From Neospora caninum Liverpool (Eukaryota > Apicomplexa > Conoidasida > Eucoccidiorida > Sarcocystidae): DNA of 64,000 bases. The stretch spans positions 682,001 to 746,000 of the forward strand of contig NC_018397.1 in assembly GCF_000208865.1 (NCBI RefSeq), written 5' to 3'. The notes under the pieces were generated by a model, which worked only from the letters and a program-made list of their open reading frames with translations, made no database searches and was not told the DNA's origin. Both the position numbers and the translations under genes were made by a program. Below are positions 59,594 through 64,000 of this stretch, in pieces; the first letter of the stretch is position 1; each line of letters opens with the position of its first letter.

Positions 59594-62500
59594 ATGGTGG
59601 CAGGCGATCCGCGCCGGCCGTCTGCGTCGCCGCCTGCGCGCGGTCTTCTCCCTTCGTCTCTGATGCCTCCTTCGTTCGCCCCGCACCCTTCGCATGTCTC
59701 TTCTGGCGGGTCGGTCTTCTTCGGCTCGCCGCCAGTACCCTTCTACCCTCCCTCTGCTCCTGTCCCTTCGTCTTTTTCGATGCCGCCGCCCCACGACTCC
59801 ATGCTGCTTCCCTCAGCGCCCCTCCCCTTTCCGAACGTCGGAGAGCCCGGCGAGCGGCTCCTCCCCTGCGGGACGGCTGGGCCTCGTGGGGTGTCTCTGT
59901 CTCCGCTGCCTTCGTCCTTCTTGCCGGGGACCGCCTCGGCGCCGCCGTCGGCCTTCCCTGTCTACATGCACCCGGCAAACCAGCCGTTCCCGATGGAGGG
60001 CCGGGAAGACGGCCGATCGCTCGCGTCGGGCGCCCGCGGCGTGCCGCCTGGGGAAGGGAACTTCCTCTTCCCGCTCTTCCCTCCCGGGGCGTCGACCTTC
60101 CAGGACAAAGACGAGAAGAAGCGGCCGCGCGACGACCGGGACGGCAGACGCGAAGACGTGAGGCGCGAAGACGGAAGGGACCCGTCCCCGGGACGCGGGG
60201 GCGACCGCCTGGAGCGGCGAGTGGGTCGACACGACGGCGGACGGAGCCCGAGGCCGAGCGGCAGGTTTCGCCCAGACGGAGACCAGCCAGGCGAGAAAGA
60301 GGAGTGGGGCGGAGACCGAGGCCGTCGCGACGAGCGACGCGACCCACGGCGGGGCAGCCGCGAACCGTTCGGAGACGGCAGGGACGAGAAACGCGGCAGA
60401 GACGCCGAATTCGAAAAGGGTTCCTCTGGGTGGAGCCGCCGCGGGGTGTCGCCCAACTCTGGGGCCAAGCGGCCCAGACAGCAGGAGGCTAGCTCTGAGG
60501 CAGGCTTGTTGCCGACGCCCAGTCACCTCGCGTCTCTGGTGCACGCGGAGCACGCGTTTACCTTTCGCGGCCGCGCCGACCCCGACGGCGAGGGCCTTCG
60601 CCTCGGAGACAGCCAGCGCGACGAGGACGAGCGCAACACCGGAGAGGGTGCGAGAAAGGTCGAGGAGACAGGGCGGGCGCGTCGCGACGGCCGTTTCGAC
60701 GCGACGCCGACCCACGGCGCGTCGCCGCATCGTGGAGGCCGAGGCCGAGGCGGACCGTTCGCTGCAGGGAAACGCGGGGAGAGTGGACACGCGCCGCATG
60801 CGCCGTCTCGAGAGCGCGGCGGATGGGGCCGGGGCGCCGGAGGGGCGCCAGGCGGCCGGCGAAGAAGAGACGAGAGCGAAGCGTTCGAAGGGAGACAGCG
60901 GCGACGCAGCAGCGAGACGTCCAGTTCATGCCCTCGGAACCGACGAGGCAGTCCGTCGATTCAGCGCCCTGAACGCGGAGACACCGCGGGCGCGTCACCC
61001 GCGGCCGGGCAACCGGGCGCGTGGAACGAGAGCGAGCGGAGAGACGGCAGGCGACAGAGTTGCGGCTCGTCGATTTCCTCCTCGCTGTCGCCAGCGCGAG
61101 ACGAAAGCGAAGACGGCAAGCCTGCGTCGCCCTCGCATTTGTCCCCGCCCTCGGCGGCGCCTCTTGCCTCTGGCAACCCCTTCTTCCCTCCTGTCGGCTC
61201 CGCCATCTTTCCTGCGGGCGGCCCCCGCCCGCAGACGCCGGGCGAGAAAGACAAAGAGAGCAGAGGCGCGCAGAGCCCGAGCCGCGTGGCAGGCGAAGAG
61301 CGCGGAGACGATGCTGGCGCGACGCAGGCGAGTGAGAATTCGACGCGAGAAGACGGAAAGGCGCGAACCAAAGGACATCCCGAACTGCCCTTTTTCTTCG
61401 ACTTGTGGGTCCCGACGACCTTCCACCCCTCGTGCCCGGAGCGCGTCCGCCTCGTCCTCGGCCCGAAAGGAAGGACACACAAAGAAATGGAGCAGCTGGC
61501 GAGGATGCGCATCCAGATCTACGGCAAGGAAATGATTCGCAGCACGCGGCGGCACGGCTACGACGCTTTCAGGTAAAAAAAGAAAGCAGCTGGGAGACAC
61601 GCGGCGTGTGGTGCACGCAGAGAGCCAAGTGCGAGCTAGGCTCGCGAAGAGAAGGTGAATGCGGAAGAGAAGAAAGGCAGAGAGTGGATGGCTGCTGTGC
61701 GTTTTGCGGGTTGTTACCGAACGCTCAGGCGCAAGAGACCTTTTGCTTTCTACGAATTTTTGAATTTTCGACAGATGCGCAAAAGGGACAGGTGCTAACG
61801 CCGATCTCTGCGTCTTCTCTGTCTCTCGAAGTGCGTTTGGGGGAACGCGTGATGACAAACTGCGTCTGAATACGAACACCCCGTGATGTGTGTCTCCCTG
61901 GTGCGTGCACTTTCTCTCTGTGTCGTCCACTGTTTCTCTGGTAGCTTTGGAACCGCAATAGCTGCCACGTCTCTCGATCCCGTCACTCCTAGCAAGCGGG
62001 GAGCTTTCTGAATTCACCGCGCGAATCCCGCAGGCTTGTGCGTTGTCTCTGTCAAAATTCTCTCCGGTGGTCCTTCCCGTTTTCTCTTCGCTTTCAAGCA
62101 CGGGTTCCAAGTCTGTTTTTCTTCAGAGACAATCAGCCGCTGCATTTGGTGGTGACCTTCGACCGCATGCGGCGCGAGGCCCCGTGCGCAGAAACCGCGC
62201 AGCGTGCCCAGGGCAGTTTGAAGGCGTTTTTGGAACAGCTCGTCGAGCGAACGTGGCCGCGCGAAGAGTCGCGGCGCCCCGAGAGTTTTTATGACAAGCA
62301 AATTTCTGCGGGGCCTTCGTGTGGGCCGCTGGTCTACGTCCACCCTCTGGGGCTCCACGATGAGCCGCCGCCAAAGGAGCTCCAAGGGTGTCTCGTGTAT
62401 AAGCCGAATCTCTTTACGCCGCTCCAGTCGCCTCTGGCGGTGTCTGGGGAAGCTGCGCAACCAGGCGTGGGTGGGGCGGCGGAGACGCCTTTTTCCTCGG

Positions 62501-63404
62501 CGCTGACTCCACAGCCCTCTGCCGGCGAGGACGCGAAGAAATTCCTCTGGGGAACAGACTTCTCCGGCCGAATCTTTGGCCACGGCTTCCTGCCGCGAGC
62601 CGCCGGAGACGAGGAAGAAGAAGGTAAGGCGGGTCGGAGAAGCAAAAACGGTCGAGAGAAAGAGCTGACCCACGGAGCAGAGAGGCGCGTGCACATGCAG
62701 GCAGGGAGGCGTGTTGCAGGGGAAGGCGGGAATGTGTGGAAGGAACGAAACGGACCTAGAGATTCAGGCCGAGAAACGAGATGAAGAGGGTACACACCTG
62801 ACCTGCGGGGGCGTAGCGAATTCATCGTTTCTCGGGGTCTGCCGTTTGCCGCTCTCCCGCGGCCCCTCGCGTGTGCAGCTCTGGGCTTTGCATGCCTTTG
62901 AGAAGATGCGACGGTGCCGCCCGGCGTGTGTTTTCAGCTCGGCTGTACGAAGGCGATCCGACGCTGCTGCTGGACTGCACGCCGCCCCTCTGTCTGCTGC
63001 TACTCACGCTCCAGTCGCTGCATGCGTTGCTGGCGGAAGAGGGCGTGCAGAGTCTCACGGCGCTGCCTGCGCGGTTTGAGGAGAAGTGGGGTGTTCGACT
63101 TCTGCACAGTCGAGAAGACTTTCAAGTCGCAGGCCTGCACCCGTCGAAGCGGACGCAAGATCTCCAGAGCGTCGTTGACAAGCCCACCGGCGACGACGGC
63201 TACGGCGGGCTGCTCTCCTTCGTCCAGGAGTTCCCTGAAGTCTTCGAAATCGTACGCGGCTTCGCCAAGGGCGAAGACAGAGACGAAGACGGTCGCAGAG
63301 AGGATCTGAGTGTCCTGAAAGTGCGAGCGAGAGACGTCCCCGAGTTTGCGCGCGTCGCCAACCGCTTCAAGGCGACCAACCCCTGGTTGGAGAGAGGTGC
63401 CTGA
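59594..63404 (+). CDS. KH-domain RNA-binding protein
   Basis: Three exons, about 980 residues: 59594-61572, 62127-62623, 62938-63404, phases consistent. The start ATG has a strong context (caccATGG). Residues 1-120 are Pro/Ser-rich. Residues ~180-560 are rich in Arg/Asp/Glu/Gly with RG and RS/RD stretches (PRDDRDGRRED, GRGRGGPFAAGKRG), typical of mRNP and splicing proteins. A KH domain follows at ~600-690. It reads VRLVLGPKGRTHKEMEQ (GxxG loop GPKG) and RMRIQIYGKEMI, then after the intron DNQPLHLVVTFDR, resembling the SF1/STAR-like eukaryotic KH fold. The C-terminal ~200 residues (YVHPLGLHDEPPPKELQG, FVQEFPEVFEIVRGF, EFARVANRFKATNPWLE) are ordered-looking but not recognised. RNA binding is well supported; the target is unknown. 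It follows WDR12 on the same strand with its own promoter region. Confidence 0.8.
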
Positions 63405-63645
63405 CTCGCTGACGTTTTCGGTGCAAGCGCGAGCTTCGGCGGGGACGAAAACGCAGAGATCTAATGCACAAGGGGTTTGAAAGGACGAGGCGAGTTTGTC
63501 TCCCGCGCATTTACAGAGAGGGTTAGGTGGATAACCACGGGGTTGCCGAGGCACGTGTCTCTGCACACATGCATTTGCCGTCTGGCTGCATATGCATGCA
63601 TATATGCAAATGCGTACAGTGCGTATGCTCGTTATATATATATAT

Positions 63646-63677
<32 letters not shown>

Positions 63678-64000
63678 GTATAGGTGTCTGTAAAGGGTTC
63701 CTTGTGTACATGGTGAGACGCAATCACCTTTGCCTCGTTTGCCGGTTTCGGGAGAGGAGATCGGGGACGCGCGAGCGGAGAGAAACTCGACTCAGAGAGA
63801 AGGATGATAGGAGAGGAGGGGAAAGGATCTGAGAGGACGGGAGAGAGAGGGAACTGCAAGGAGAGGCGGCAGAGAAGGTCGAGGAAGCAGGCGACGAAGG
63901 AGAAGAAAGGAGGGAGCACACACGAGCGACGAAGGAAAGGAACGCAGGAGTGGACTGGACGGAGGAAAGCCGGAGTGCGGGTGACGTTTGTTTTTCTCCG
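63405..64000. other. Downstream region of the KH gene
   Basis: No coding exon was seen. It contains a (TA)n array and then a purine-rich stretch (about 63745-63960) similar in character to the one after WDR12. Confidence 0.5.
63632..63682. repeat. (TA)n microsatellite interrupted by TG
   Basis: Alternating TA runs are broken by TATGTATATGTATA. TGCATGCA and ATGCATATATGC sequences lie just before it at 63586-63607. It is close to the 3' end of the KH gene. Confidence 0.9.

Overview
The window looks like nuclear DNA of a cyst-forming coccidian apicomplexan (Toxoplasma gondii or a near relative such as Hammondia or Neospora). The reasons are moderately GC-rich, intron-containing genes; short conserved domains set in very long Ser/Ala/Glu-rich disordered stretches; phase-consistent GT-AG introns; (TA)n and (GT)n microsatellites; TGCATGCA promoter-type motifs; and at least two nuclear copies of apicomplexan mitochondrial cox1 fragments. 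No prokaryotic architecture was seen. Exon models were built by hand from reading frames, splice-site dinucleotides and codon phase, and transcript ends are not known.

Layout from left to right. 2668-12916 (+): an ABHD17-like alpha/beta hydrolase with an N-myristoylation-type start and a tail of about 2600 residues. 16446-23505 (-): an amino-acid transporter of the Aa_trans (SLC38/AVT) family whose last two membrane helices are separated by about 940 residues. 26637-31268 (+): a four-exon gene of unknown function that carries a cox1 fragment in one intron. 33157-39364 (-): a seven-exon GH27 glycosidase with recognisable active-site residues and the substrate-pocket signature of alpha-N-acetylgalactosaminidase. 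42789-50294 (+): a bacterial-type (two-HKD, phospholipase-D-fold) cardiolipin synthase in about ten exons. 52668-56201 (+): the ribosome-biogenesis factor WDR12/Ytm1. 59594-63404 (+): a KH-domain RNA-binding protein with an Arg-rich N-terminal region.

The hydrolase and transporter are convergent, as are the unknown gene and the glycosidase. The transporter and unknown gene share a divergent intergenic region, as do the glycosidase and cardiolipin synthase. The last three genes are head-to-tail. They are independent nuclear genes, not an operon or a single pathway; membrane-lipid or protein-acyl metabolism, amino-acid transport, glycan trimming, ribosome assembly and RNA binding happen to be side by side.

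The most interesting points are the alpha-GalNAcase-type pocket of the GH27 enzyme, the split transporter, the giant-tailed myristoylated hydrolase, a clustered 14-bp near-palindrome, the mitochondrial insertions, and a perfect 30-bp triplication just after the cardiolipin synthase stop codon.
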